Positions 26,064-38,006 of a stretch of DNA of 64,000 nucleotides are shown here, in pieces; position 1 is the stretch's first letter; every line of letters begins with the position of its first letter. The DNA lies in assembly GCA_022495005.1 (NCBI GenBank), contig JAGYXB010000968.1, positions 434,001 through 498,000 of the forward strand, written 5' to 3'. This DNA comes from Rhyacophila brunnea. Its lineage: Eukaryota; Arthropoda; Insecta; Trichoptera; Rhyacophilidae. The translations under genes and the position numbers were made by a program. The notes below the pieces were generated by a model that had not been told where the DNA came from, did not search any database, and saw nothing but the letters and a program-made list of their open reading frames with translations.

Positions 26064-26458
26064 TTGAGGCGTCTAATTACAAAAAGCGATAAGTCCACAA
26101 TTCAATATTTTCGGGAAACAACATTTTTATGTTTCAAGCTTCAATTATTTGTTTTAACGTGAGATTATTTTTTCCGTTGTATTCTATGTCGAAATTAGAA
26201 CTAAATGGCAATTTGTTTCAGCCGATAAACTCTTAAATGTAATAAATATAGGCAAAATAAAATTGGATGTAGCGCTATTTGTACCTCACTTTTTAATTTA
26301 TTCCGCATAAGGCACATATTTCCATGGCACTGTCATTGGCGTTTTGGAATTTATAGATCAATACATATTGTGTAAAATTATACAAAGAATATGGGCGTAT
26401 TTTTTTCTCGATTTTGACCAAATGTGGACTTATCGCTTTTTAGAATTAGACGCCTCAA
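26064..26458. repeat. MITE-like element bounded by TTAA
   Basis: The arms are inverted and almost perfect over about 40 bp. The left is TTGAGGCGTCTAATTAC, then AAAAAGCGATAAGTCCACA; the right is its complement. TTAA sits immediately outside both ends (26060-26063 and 26459-26462), as for piggyBac-type insertions. No transposase is present. Confidence 0.65.
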
Positions 26459-27214
26459 TTAATCGTTACTAAAAAACTAGAATTATGCATGATTTTGTCA
26501 ATAAAAAGCAAATGTGCCTATATTTTAAATTAGATTAAATTATGTACTAATGCAGGGCCCTTCCATGATAAATCTGACCCTATTCGTTATACATACGAGT
26601 ACCTACAAATGGCGTGCTGTGTCTTTTGAGACCATGAAACCAGGTATGCTCTTCAGAAGCATATACCTATACTAAAATTACAAGGCGTATTTTAAGATAC
26701 ACATAACCTTTTTTTCGCGCCGGAAATCCTACTGAATACTCGTTGACAGATTTCTTTAAATGCAGTGGTGCTGTTATTAGTTTCTAATGACATTATACGT
26801 TTACACCGCACCTTAAAAAAGTGGGTATTTTAACAGTTTGCAAAGCATAAAAACGATACTAATAACAAATCATCACCACAGCACATGTGCTCTCATGGGA
26901 AGCAGTACCGGGCAGTCACTACAGTAAATCCCCTTAATATGGACACAGTAATGTGCTGCACAAAGTGTTAATAATGATAAAATAGTATTGGATCTATGTT
27001 CTTCCTGGCGCTACAGCCCTTTGTACGTCTTGGTCTCATCCATCATTTGCCTTCATCGAGGTCTGCCCAAAGCTGCTTCCCTCCAGTTTAGGACACCCAA
27101 GGTCTTTAAATCCAACTCACTATCTCACTGACTCGTCCACTCAGTGTACATGGCCCAATTCGTATGTATGTAATTTTGTAATTGATTGTATATTGATAAT
27201 CGCATGGTTCAAAA

Positions 27215-27429
27215 CAGTGGTGCACAAAATATTTGAAAGAAGGACCAATTTATCCAATTTCCAATTTTTCACGGGCCGCAGTGGGTGTGTTGAAAAATAA
27301 TGATACATATTATATACTAGATGAGACATACATTTTATTATTTTAAATTTAATAGTTATATATTGATGAAGGACTTCTTATTTTGGGCCGCAACAAATGC
27401 CTTTTTGGGCCGCAGTTTGTGCATCACTG
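27215..27429. mobile_element. Short hAT element
   Basis: It starts CAGTGGTGCACAAA and ends TTTGTGCATCACTG. The flanks GTTCAAAA (27207-27214) and GTTTAAAA (27430-27437) form a near-perfect 8-bp target duplication. Internal GGGCCGCA repeats resemble the other hAT copies in the window. It is 215 bp and non-coding. Confidence 0.75.
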
Positions 27430-27856
27430 GTTTAAAATGATTAAACAAGTCAATTTTGCAGAAATTATTGACTGATAGATAATATTATTTTAAGTATTTC
27501 CAAACCTAACCAAAAAATTGTACATTTTTTTTCCAATACATAATAACATCTTTTATATTAGGCACAGTTATATTTAGAAACAAAATATTATAATTCTACC
27601 AAATATAAATAAATTACCAATCATGTACCTACCTATACATTTTATAAGCATCATACAAGTTGAATATGTTAAATAAGTTTTTGTTTCATTAAATTTTTAC
27701 ACTATTTAGTCAATGTCTTTCAATTGCCCATGTACGGTACTCCTCATTCCAACTAACCTAACTTGCATTATACAAAGTGATCTCTCGATGCAGGATATGA
27801 ATTAATTCCAAAGCAAATAACTGCCGTTCACTATATGAATCAGATTTAAACATTGT

Positions 27857-28398
27857 TTAAATACAACATGTGACATAGGGGAGTTCCATAATTTTGCAGA
27901 ATGGGGCAGAAAGAAAAGAATATATATCACGTAAGTCTTTCTTCAAATTTAGAAACAGGTAATAATCACGAGGATGAGGCAATTCCTGGAAGCAGCATTT
28001 TCTCATAGCAGCCATTGCAATTTGAGCCTTGTGAACAGGTGCATTGTCATGAAGTAAGAACACGCCTTTGTTAATTTGCCCCTCCTTTTTACTTTAATAG
28101 ATTCTTTTAAGCAACTTAGAATATTAGCGTAGTACTGTCCTGTGATGTTGGTGCCTTTTGGTTTATAATCTATTGACAGGATTCCTTGTGAATCCCAAAA
28201 CACTGTTGCCAACACCATCCCAGCAGATGGTACAACCTTAAACATCTTGGGGGCTGAACCACCCTTTTTATGCCTCTGCATGGACTCCTGTTTTAGCACA
28301 GGGTCATAATAATGAACCCACATTTTATCTACTGTAACAATTTTGTTGTAAATTCCTCTTGATTGACGCCAGACAGCTTTAAAAACTGCTTGGAACAT
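27857..28398 (-). pseudogene. Broken mariner-type transposase
   Basis: Two overlapping minus frames carry mariner motifs: a DxxWVHYYDP stretch, then GMVLATVFWDSQGILSIDY and YYANIL, then a shifted frame with FLLHDNAPVHKA and DYYLFLNLKKDL. The segment before DYYLF that normally carries the SPDLAPSD motif is deleted, and a frameshift separates the two parts. It cannot encode a working enzyme. It lies just beyond the 3' end of NSMCE1, about 190 bp from its stop. Confidence 0.8.
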
Positions 28399-28590
28399 TC
28401 CACACTAACTTTATGTTATGTTATGTTTAACATATGTTAGAATTAAAAGGCTAGGCTAAGTATATTAAAATAATTTTGTATTTTAAATTAAAACATACAT
28501 CCATAATAAAATTTTAGAGCTGTAGAATTAGACAGCTACTGCTCTCATGTGACAGGTAGACACACACATACAACCAATAATTCTATTATT

Positions 28591-31500
28591 CTACTTCCGT
28601 TTCCTTTTTCTAGAACCTTGGTCTTGTGAGCTACTGGAGGTGCTTGGTTCATCCAAGTCTATTGCTTCTGAGATATCTTCTGTATCATAATAGACAGAGC
28701 TATCCTCGTTCATTTGTGAAGGCTCTTGAGATGGTCTACAAACATTAAAATAACAATATTATTATTTTACATTGACATTTTGTATTTACTGCCTATTGTC
28801 TCTATCAGGGAACACAAAAATAAGGGAAGTGGATGTCAGAAGTTACAATTCTCGAGTGTTTAGAAATGTGAGAGTCATCACTGTGGGAGTCATGGTATTG
28901 TGGATGAAGAAGTCGTCAGAAGGAGAGATGAGAAGTCGAGATTTGGTGATTGCTCCAATGGATGGAAGAGCGAGTTTTATTTGCAGCGTAAACAATCTGT
29001 ACAAGAGTATGTTACAGTAGTTATGTTACAATACTTATGATACTATTCCGAGGTCCGAATCTTGGTAGGATGAGATGTTGTGCGGAGCAATATAGAGACT
29101 GAGATTCTAACGGACCGGGAACTTATATTCGAGTGACATGGCCAATAATTATGATCCACTATTTAGACGTACTCACAATCAAATATCTAGAAAAGAATAT
29201 TAAGGAAATAATTATTATAATTGAGTCAGCTACTATCTGAAGTTTGCGTCATCGGATATAGCTGACGATGTGGAAAATAGGATATCGCGGAAATAATCAT
29301 TGCAATCAGCTATCTACCGAGTTTGCCATAATTGGACACTACAGGAAATGGGTATTTAAATATCGCCAATCAATATGCTGACACGGATGTTTTTTATTGT
29401 TGTTTGTTTATCACCATAGAAATATACGATAAACTTAAACATGTGTTAAAGAATATGTTATTTACGTCTGTATCATAAAATGTTATGCATTAAAGTTTAT
29501 CACGTCAACGAAACGCGTATTAAATGTTGGTAATATTTGAAAACATTCATGGTTTTGTATTTTACATTGTATGGTACCTAGCAAAGAGATTGAATTACTA
29601 TTGATTGAAGATACATAATAAAATTAAATAGATTGAAATTGACACAGTATTTTAATAGTGGCAACATTGTTTGCAAATAATCTACAGTAAAGTTGATGTT
29701 TTCTTTTGGATACTTACCTACAAACTGTTATTTTTGATTGTACATTATTGAGCATTATTGAGTGTAAATATGAAGCCGTGGGCACGGACCTATAGCTGGT
29801 CAAAAAAAAAATTGATGTGTATTACTTTGATCCAGTACAAGGACCCAATGGCAACAACTATTCCTCGTAAAAATTCTATTAACACAAACTCAATTCTGTG
29901 GACAAGATATCTCTGCTTAGGAGCAACCATGATGATTTACTTCTTTTTGTATTCAATAACCATACATTCATTAACCCTTAGACTGCGTATGGCATGTAAA
30001 CATGCCATAGACTTTATCTCGTATTTTTGACCAAACTAGAAGAGACACTTGTGGATAATATGCTTTAAAAATTAGTTCAAACCTTTAGGTAGACATATCA
30101 GGCAACAGATCATAAAAATGTCAAGTAAAACACAAGGAAATATATTTTTGAAAAGAACACTCGTTATTCAGTCGTTTGAATCGCGCGCCATTGCGAAGAC
30201 GGGTGTACTAGTTGCGTCACCAGGGTTATCAAAACAAAACATTGGTCATGCATCGAAAAGTGTGCATCGATAATATTTTTATTTACCTTTTAATTAATTA
30301 TTATGATTACGTTAGTGTTATGTATTTTTTCATAGTGATTTGTGATCTCGATAGAAACATTTTGAAGATTTGTTTTTAGTATTTTTTGTCATTATAAATA
30401 TAAGTGAAATAATTATTTCACCCACCAAAATGTCACTACCACATAATATTATCGAAGAAATAATGCTGGAAAATATTTTATCGATGCACAGCTCTCCAGT
30501 AAATTTGTTTGGATTTGTTCATTGTTCCATATTTGATATTTACATTATTATAATGGGTAATAATTTTTATTTTTATGTACCACGAAACTGTGTTAGCTCT
30601 GTTCACATGCTCATATTATGCCTGGCGATTATTCGACAGGCCCTTTGTACAATGAAAAAGCCGACGGCGCCTCATAAATTATATTATATTAATATTTTAG
30701 CAGTGCGGTAATTATTTTTAGTGTTTTATTCTCCAAAACATCCTAATGAATAAGTGGATGACATTATTTTATGGCGACGAAAATAAATATAGGTTCAAAA
30801 TTTGAAACGGTAATAAAATTTGAGTTTACGACTTACTAAATGCGATAAGCGATAACCCACTGATTATTCCACAAGTGATTTAGTAATATATCTGTCATAG
30901 ACCGTAACCAACTACGGCAGCATGTACTCAACACAGCCCTGTGTATGACAAATACAAACGCGGCGAATTGCTCGGTAGCATGTGTTGAAACCGTCTATGT
31001 GAAGAGTGGACGGCCGCCATTTTGAACGCGCGGTCAAAGCTTGGATATTTTTTAGCGTCTTCACTTTCTTCGATTTATTTTAGTGAGAATGTAACGAATA
31101 TAGTTTATTTCTTGATGCATTTGGAATAACTGATATATAGTTCATCTAGTAATCTATTTTTTAATTTTGGAATCGATCTGTTTTAGCTGTAGTGACCGTT
31201 TTAACAGATCACTTGACTGAAAATAAATTCCCGCGAAAATGGCTCGCAGCGAAAGGGTTAAAATGTTCGCATTCATACACCAAACTAAATATGTCAATAT
31301 TAATGGTGCTCTCAAATAGACCAACCGCACGATTGACAGTATTGCTCATAGATCACAACATCTGTCCAGTAATGGGTTATAATGAGACCGCGTAACTACG
31401 AGTAACATTGGTGGGAACATGAACATTAATATTTGTTAGTATCTAAGGATTGTAAATGGATCAACAAAGAAGTACATAGAAAGATTAAGATACTAACGTA

Positions 31501-34500
31501 ATGGAAGGATGCTCGTAAGCCGCTTTGCAGCAAGGCCATTTGTCGATGCGCACCAAAAATCTCTTTAGGCATACCGAGTGGAAACTCTCACCACATTTGT
31601 CGCAAGTAACCGCCTGAAAATAATACAATCCTTTTATAGATCCACCAGTATAAGTTGTCCGCTGAGTGAGGGCGCCACAAGCTAACACTTGACATATTAT
31701 TCAATACTTTTTATACTGTGATGAGCTTAGTTCTAAATTCGAACACTAGACGATTTATGATGGTACATAAATCTATAGCAAGCAAGTAACCACCCTGTAA
31801 ACTCCATGTAAATGTAACTTAATATGTACACTAATGCACACTGAGTTAACTTGATATTTTTGACTTTGTGCTTAAGACTTAATTGGAAACATTAGTGTTA
31901 TAGTTGTTGCTGCCAGCTTGTCACAGCACAATTAATTAGTAGCGACTGGGTATGTGTCGCTTTTAGGCCAAGGTAGTTGCTATTGTAGGCCTGCCAAAGT
32001 AAACTGTATAACAATGCCCAGCAAACATAATAACATATCTTTCGTTCAAGAGGTTCAGAAATATTCTTGCATTGGTATATTTCTAATTGATATTACGAAC
32101 CAATATTTCCACCTATTTCCTAAGTGCCAATATATACATAATCACCGCTTCTTCGCCTGATGACATATTTTTCTCCAATCATATTTATTCTATGGAATAA
32201 ATCGTATCTGCGTGCATTATTAAGATATCAACCTTGTTGGATTTCTGAGTTCAGATTAAGTTGGGATGGCGTCGAATGTCTGAATGTAAGGCTCCAAAGT
32301 CTTTTCAGATATACGGGTCTATTCTATACACAAGGCGACTATCGACCGCTAAAGTGATAAAGTGATAGTATTTATTACATATTTGTATTGAGGTATTATA
32401 ATTGTTACAATAAGTTAGCCGTCTAAACAGTCAAAACTGTCTATCTCGCTCTAAATTTATCACAGACAAGAGAGGTGCTGTTAAAATATAACACTTATTG
32501 CAATAATTACAACCAACATATTGTAATTGTTACAATCAGTGCTAATACTTTGATACAAACCTAACTTAGTTAGCCGTCGTATTTATCACTTTATTACTTT
32601 AGCGGTTAATAAGTATAGAATAGACCCAATGGTGTCATAATATGTAAAAATATTACCTGGAATACAGTCTTCTTGCATAGATGACAGTCGTCAACAGTGT
32701 CGGGTAGATTTTCTTTTAGATAATGTTCAAATTCGAGCATGCCTCTGGTGCCCAAGATATAACTAAACGATTCCGACTTGTTCAGGTAATGGGTCTTGCA
32801 CCATATGTCGAGTAGCTCCTGCAAAATAAATTAAATTAATCAGAAAGGCAGCAATGAAAGTACGCAGGTTATCTGCCCATATCGATAACCGTATAAAATA
32901 CTAAAACACATTACTGAATACCGTATACTGGCAAGCCAATAAACACACATTTAACAATAAATAGTATAGCAATAAATAACTACTATGCATTGACAGAAAC
33001 AAAATAAACATTGCATAGTAGGCGGTGACGTTTATCACTGACAACAGGATTCCTTGATTTTTACTTAAAAATAAAAAATACCTTATTGTTTAAAATAGGT
33101 CATGTTAAACATCTGTACTCTATTATCAAATTTGTTTCCAGTTGTAGCTTTTACAAATTTTCACGGAGCCCCAGGGTTCCGAGGTCCCAATTGGGAATCA
33201 CTGCAGTGTACATACACCATTAACAGTGGAACAAAGAAAGACGAAGGACATAAACAGATTTATGATATAAATGATTGATTGTTAGTCATTCTCTCGACAC
33301 ATTTTAGGGAGTTGGAAATGGGATGAGGAACACCGAATCCTTGGATGTCTGGAAAATTACCTATAAAATCTGTGATGTAGAACAAATATTCAACAAAATC
33401 ACTCAGCCAAAGTGAAGAACGCAGACAATTTCATTAATGTATAATTTGATAGATTTTCAGCAGAGTCAAGGTACATCAATAGTGAAGTCAACTCGTTGAT
33501 GTTTTGTTGAAAATGGCATCGGCTAAGGTGCAGATAGTAATCAAGTATCCAACTATTGTTAGTACTTTGAAGACGATTCAAACAAAATAATTTCATTACT
33601 TGACCCCTCTGCTTAGTGACAGCTCTCTGTTCCACCTGGCTGGTAAGGTTTAATGCAGCTATTCCGGTGATGGACTTATCATCAGAGGTGGCAATTGCTT
33701 CAAGAACTCTTCGGAAGTAATCCAATTCAACAGCCGAATGCGGAGCAGCTGATTTCGCTGACTCACCCTCTCCTGTAGATATGAATACCACCTGTGCAAT
33801 GGATATTCAGACAATTAATAATTTTATCTCTACAATCTGATGTGGATCTTGGTCGCCCATGAAGGGGTTTTAACAGTTTTTTTTGTTGAAAATTAATAAT
33901 AAATAAATTTGGCATAAACTCGCCAAAAGCTGACACGAGTTCGAACAAAGGTTGTAACATGAGTACCAACCTAGGGGCGACAAGTTATATGAAAGTATGG
34001 TGAGGCATGCTGGTAATCAATTTGTGGCAAAATTTACATTATTCATCATACGAGTACGTTATAATGACCAAAGTAAATCATCCGTGATGCCCTGCATTTT
34101 TTTTATCGCGTCGCTATTTCTCATAAGTTATCGGCTATTGTTGGCCTGCATTTTCTGTTCATTCAGTTGTATGAGAAAGCCGGTTCCTTGCCCCTATTTT
34201 TATTTAATACCTCTATGGTACCAACTGAAATATTCATCCTTTAGATCAGGGGTCGGCAACAATGTTGCCACGAAGGGCGCAATACAAATTTTGAGCATAG
34301 CCGGGGGCGCATAATATATACATACCTATATAAACTTTTCTTTAAAGCTGATAACTATAAAAAATCCCAATAGAACTTAAAATCATGATATAACCCTGAA
34401 AATCCAAGAAATGTGCATTATTAATATGGAGTTCTATAAATTAAACACCATATTAATCAATCAATTAATATTTATTTAAGAGAAGATACATACATATCAA

Positions 34501-37349
34501 CATAAAAAAATATATAAGGAACTAATATTTCAAGCTTTTAAGGGGGATCCTTATTCCAACAGAGAACCTAGCGAAAAAATACGAAGCTTGCAATTTGAGA
34601 TTTTTTTTGATAATTGACAATTTCAACTGTATTAATTAATAAATATGTACCTATCTGAAAACATTAAAAAGATTTTTTTTTTTAAGTCAAAGATAAACTT
34701 ACAATTGTAAAAAAAATGTGGATTTGTTACATATTTGTGGCATAGGTTACATTATCTTTATGCTTATATTTATTATTAAAATTTACTTTATTAAGTTTTC
34801 AATTTTTTACGGTTTAGATTTTTGACTAATTCATAGTTTTAATATTTTTTATATTTATTTTAAAAAACATCGATTAAAAATATAAATGTGTTTAACTTGA
34901 AATCCTTTTTATTTGTATGAACAACAAACACACATTGAAAAACAATAATGAATTTGCCAGACTCAGGATTCGAACCCGAGACCCATGACTTCATAAGCGA
35001 ATATAATATTATCACTCGTTAATACTTAATTAACGTTAAATAGATTATTAAAATAGTTTGGCGGTATTTCTTTATATGTAAATTCAAATTATATTGTCTA
35101 TGGAAAAAATGAAAAAATAACCTCTATAGCAGCCGATATGTCCCCAGATGTGATTTTCACTTCTTGCTGAAGAGGCCGTATTTTAGAATTAATTAAATTC
35201 ACCACATCTTTCAGACAATTGTGCTCTGACCATTCTAAAAATACAAAAGAGGTTTACATATAAAAGAGACCTACGAGCGATAATCCATGCGTGTAATTAA
35301 CCGCGACCATTTTTGGTTGGATACACCTTGCAATCAGTGGCGGCTCGTCCATATGCACTGCGGAACTGCAGCACCCCCAAGCAAATTGAGAAAAATGTAT
35401 TATTATAATATACATAAATTTATGTATATTATATGAAAATATCAATATTATTTAAGGGTGTTAAGCTTGCCCGCGCACCGATACATCCAATAATAATTAT
35501 CACAACCGCGATGAAAGTGATGCATCGCGTGATTTCATGCAGTACCATTGTCGATAGAATATGCTCGAATAGGCGAAAGAGGGGCGCGGGAAGTGGGGCT
35601 CGCCGCTCGGAGCGTAGTATGGCAGTATTTTCATGTTGCAAACGTTGTCGGATACAGCGGCTCTGAGCTAGTCGCGACGCGCGGCGCGAGTCACGACAGA
35701 TGTCGAGAGCAACTAAAAGGTGATAGACCTTCTTTCAATTTTATAATGAAATAAAAACACTTATAATGTTTAATTTTAATAATTTTGATGTTAATAGTGA
35801 AATATAATCCAAATAATCATTTATTTTTATTTTTAATCAATCGCAGCACCCCCAGATATTAGAGATATCAGAGTTAGTATAATATTCACTTGTACATTTG
35901 GTTGACTTTTTGACGTGGAACTACATCCTTCCCTGTGTCCGAATAAAGGGGTACTTACAGAATTTCGGATGTCCCAAAAAATGCAAAATTTGGAACAATT
36001 ATGCTAGAAACCCATTATCATCACATCACGTCACGTGAGTTCAAATGCTAGAACTACCAGAGCATTCAATAATAAAAACTGACAGCCTAAAAAACAGGTT
36101 ACATGTAAATTGTACATATTACATTTCGATGGACGGAGCATTTTCATAGCCGATTTTGGAAAAATTCATAAATTCAAGAATGAATACCTAACCTAACCTA
36201 AGCTAACTTAACCTAACCTAACCTAACAAATAATCCAGTATATCGGCTATTTCCAAAATTTGTTTGTCGCTGGCTTCCAGTATACCGACAAGAACCGTAC
36301 GAACAAGAAGAGACATGAATTTTATCTCAGAACTATACGAACCAAAGAAGTTGGACGGTTTTTAATATACGACCATATATTTCCGATAGAACATTTCACA
36401 GTGAAGTGTGATACGGCGAACTGCATACGTACAAATTTCCGGACACAACAAAAATATTGTATCAATTACCTGTCATTTGCAGCTCTCTTCCAAACCACTA
36501 AAATAAATTGGTGGTGAGGTTACTTAATGTGGTTCTGACAAATTTTGCAGACACTATTCGTTTTCGGTTAAAAATGTGCTACGGGATGGGAGCATCTATC
36601 TGATAACATTTTAAATACCAAGCTTAAATTCCTACATTGCATACTTTCTGCCGTATCGTTAGCGACTTTCGCGTAGCACTGTGGTATGAGTCAAGGTCGA
36701 AGGTGTCAGTTTGAACTGAGACTGAGATACAAAAGCAAGTACTACGTTGTTCTGTAACTATCAGTGGATAACAGAATCATTTATGCAATTAAATTACAAG
36801 ACTTCCGAGACCCACTTTATGAGAGTAGCAGTAAAAATTACAAAGATGTCGAAGAAATTCTAATCAAAAAACCATCTCGGTCGGGGAAATGCACTAAGAG
36901 AGGTGGACTAGGAATCAGGTAAGGCCTCACATGACAAAAATCAAATGAAAACGATGCTGACAGGTAAAAAATCAAGCCCGAGAATGGTAATTCGCGATAA
37001 CCAACATCACCATCACAGCCGTCGACTAGCGGAGAAACTGACGCCATCCTACAGTGCAAAATCATGCATATAGATTTATACTAAACAAAATGGTTTTGAT
37101 ATCGAAATTAGAAATTTAACTTATTAATATTTTAACTCACCTATGTAACAAAATCGATATTAATAATATTTATTAATTCTTAAATATATTATAGCTAACT
37201 AGTAAAGAAAAAACTATGAAGTCGCTCAAGTATTTGTTTGTTTACTGACCGGTATGTTTTCGTATGACCTCTTCGGCCTCAGATTTTGACATTACACCCT
37301 TCTTCATGATCGATCTCAAAAAAAACCTATGTATATTTCCGTAAACCAT
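28591..37349 (-). CDS. NSMCE1: NSMCE1 (Nse1), RING-like subunit of the SMC5/6 complex
   Basis: Six minus-strand exons join in phase: 37349-37250, 35234-35122, 33791-33600, 32818-32657, 31613-31498 and 28735-28591. They give about 275 residues (human about 266). The protein pairs with NSMCE3 and acts in SMC5/6 DNA repair, with a variant RING implicated in ubiquitin ligation. The N-terminal IHRFFLRSIMKKGVMS fits the family start. The winged-helix part ends LGTRGMLEFEHYLKENLPD, followed by a C4HC3-type finger: CHLC, CDKC, HSVC. The last ligand pair reads WPCCK where C-P-x-C is usual. The final exon was found by phase: exon 5 ends at a GTTAGT donor two codons before an in-frame stop, and 28735 follows TTTGTAG. 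It encodes an acidic/serine tail ending RKRKRK. Retaining the last intron would give a 231-residue form. Introns hold a MITE, a SINE, telomere-like repeats and a piggyBac element. Confidence 0.9.
29222..29345. repeat. Degenerate two-copy direct repeat
   Basis: Two adjacent blocks of about 60-85 bp share GGAAATAAT.ATT, TCAGCTA..TC and GTTTGC..ATT in the same order. It lies in the last NSMCE1 intron and carries no coding signal. Confidence 0.35.
29975..31257 (+). mobile_element. Non-autonomous piggyBac element, complete ends
   Basis: TTAA precedes CCCTTAGACTGCG (29971-29974) and follows the inverted CGCAGCGAAAGGG (31258-31261), the piggyBac insertion signature. Internally a start-like [10 protein letters not shown] at about 30430 matches the transposase start of the second copy at 53485, but the frame closes and most of the transposase is lost. 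It occupies the last NSMCE1 intron, between exons 5 and 6. Confidence 0.85.
31265..31490 (-). pseudogene. Diverged non-LTR reverse transcriptase fragment
   Basis: On the minus strand this aligns with the C-terminal end of the remnant at 18857-19610. Shared stretches are ATTGGTGGGAACATGAA, TTAATATTTG and GGATTGTAAATG. It directly abuts the piggyBac right end and the 3' end of NSMCE1 exon 5, and is heavily mutated. Confidence 0.65.
32315..32627. repeat. MITE-like element in NSMCE1 intron 4
   Basis: The inverted ends read GGGTCTATTCTATAC, followed further in by CCGCTAAAGT.ATAAAGTGATA. The right end lies 29 bp from the exon 4 splice donor (in gene orientation, just downstream of the exon). 313 bp, no coding sequence. 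Confidence 0.6.
34247..34330. repeat. hAT-like terminus fragment
   Basis: CAGGGGTCGGCAACAATGTTG is a typical hAT left end (compare 38394). It is followed by GGGCGCA repeats. No right terminus was found. It lies in NSMCE1 intron 2. Confidence 0.4.
34912..35030 (-). repeat. tRNA-derived SINE, copy 2 (inverted)
   Basis: On the minus strand a B-box GGTTCGAATCC is followed by GTCTGGCAAAT and TTGTTTTTCAATGTGTGTTT, matching the body of copies 1 and 3. The A-box side is decayed. It lies in NSMCE1 intron 2, about 90 bp after exon 2 in gene orientation. Confidence 0.6.
35335..35430. repeat. Possible hAT-like terminus (GGCGGCTCG type)
   Basis: CAGTGGCGGCTCGTCC, followed by GCAGCACCCCCA, is reminiscent of hAT-type ends. 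The string GCAGCACCCCCA recurs at about 35845 in the same orientation. No inverted right end was identified. It lies in NSMCE1 intron 1. Confidence 0.3.
36187..36227. repeat. Interstitial insect-type telomeric repeat (CCTAA)n
   Basis: About eight units of CCTAA (the complement of TTAGG) occur in one block, two of them altered (GCTAA, CTTAA). TTAGG is the ancestral insect telomere repeat. The tract lies inside NSMCE1 intron 1, so it is not a chromosome end. Confidence 0.7.
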
Positions 37350-38006
37350 TTTAAATGCTCTTATAATTGGAGTTACAAAGCAGTATGTATTTTATTTTAT
37401 TACTATAATATTGACGTTTAAATTGAAATCTATAGAGATCAAGAAATAAGAAAATGAAAACATAAGCACTTGACAGCGCGCGAAACAAAACAAAATTTTC
37501 AGTTTTGATTTGGTTTTGGCCTTGCCAGAATTGAGATTGTATGTCTATGGTTATTAGAGGCTTTGTGACAGCTTCTCATTTTCTACGCAAATATAAAAAT
37601 ACAGTATAATATACTGTTAATTATTAATATATTCTGGTATCATGAAAGGTAGTACAAGAGAGTAAATTAAAAATCACAAGTATAAAATTTTTATTATAAA
37701 AAATAAAAATGTATGCGGGGTGTGGTGAAGCTTCTTTTAATCATAGAGTCTGGTGGACATATTTTTAGATTGGTATGTCATATTTTTTCAAGGAACTCAA
37801 AAGTATGTTAGTCTATGGAAATACCTGACGGGTAAGGAGAAGCAGGCATCCGATATCCGATCTCGAGTATGGAAGAAATTGGATAAACTTAAACACGTGT
37901 TAAGAATACGTCATTATAAGCTTGTGCTTCAGCCTAGTATTTATAGTATATTAGTCTATGCTTCGGCCTGACAACTGCTTTCGGTTTTGTTCATAAAAAA
38001 TTGAAA
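37350..38006. promoter_or_regulatory. Probable shared promoter region of NSMCE1 (-) and the THAP gene (+)
   Basis: The two start codons are head-to-head, 657 bp apart, with no intervening recognisable gene. No TATA or initiator element can be singled out. The small ORF at 37753-37971 has no known domain and is probably chance. A bidirectional promoter is inferred from gene arrangement only. Confidence 0.45.

Larger units (their letters stand above)
21563..28590. other. Intergenic region between FATP and NSMCE1 (convergent)
   Basis: No host gene is seen. Recognisable content is four MITE-like elements (23128, 23876, 25316, 26064), a tRNA-like sequence at 25050, a short hAT element at 27215, a degenerate repeat near 27000-27140 (CTTCCTGGCGCTACAGCCC) and a broken mariner transposase at 27857-28398. 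The rest is AT-rich with only short, unrelated ORFs. Confidence 0.6.

Noticed and set aside
30370..30711. Plus ORF of 113 residues as a gene
   Set aside because: It lies within the piggyBac element and mixes 5' untranslated sequence with the first residues of a decayed transposase.
36187..36227. Chromosome end (telomere)
   Set aside because: The tract is about 40 bp, imperfect and inside an NSMCE1 intron, with genes on both sides.
37753..37971. Small ORF between NSMCE1 and THAP
   Set aside because: No domain, no relatives visible, sits in the presumed shared promoter; probably chance.
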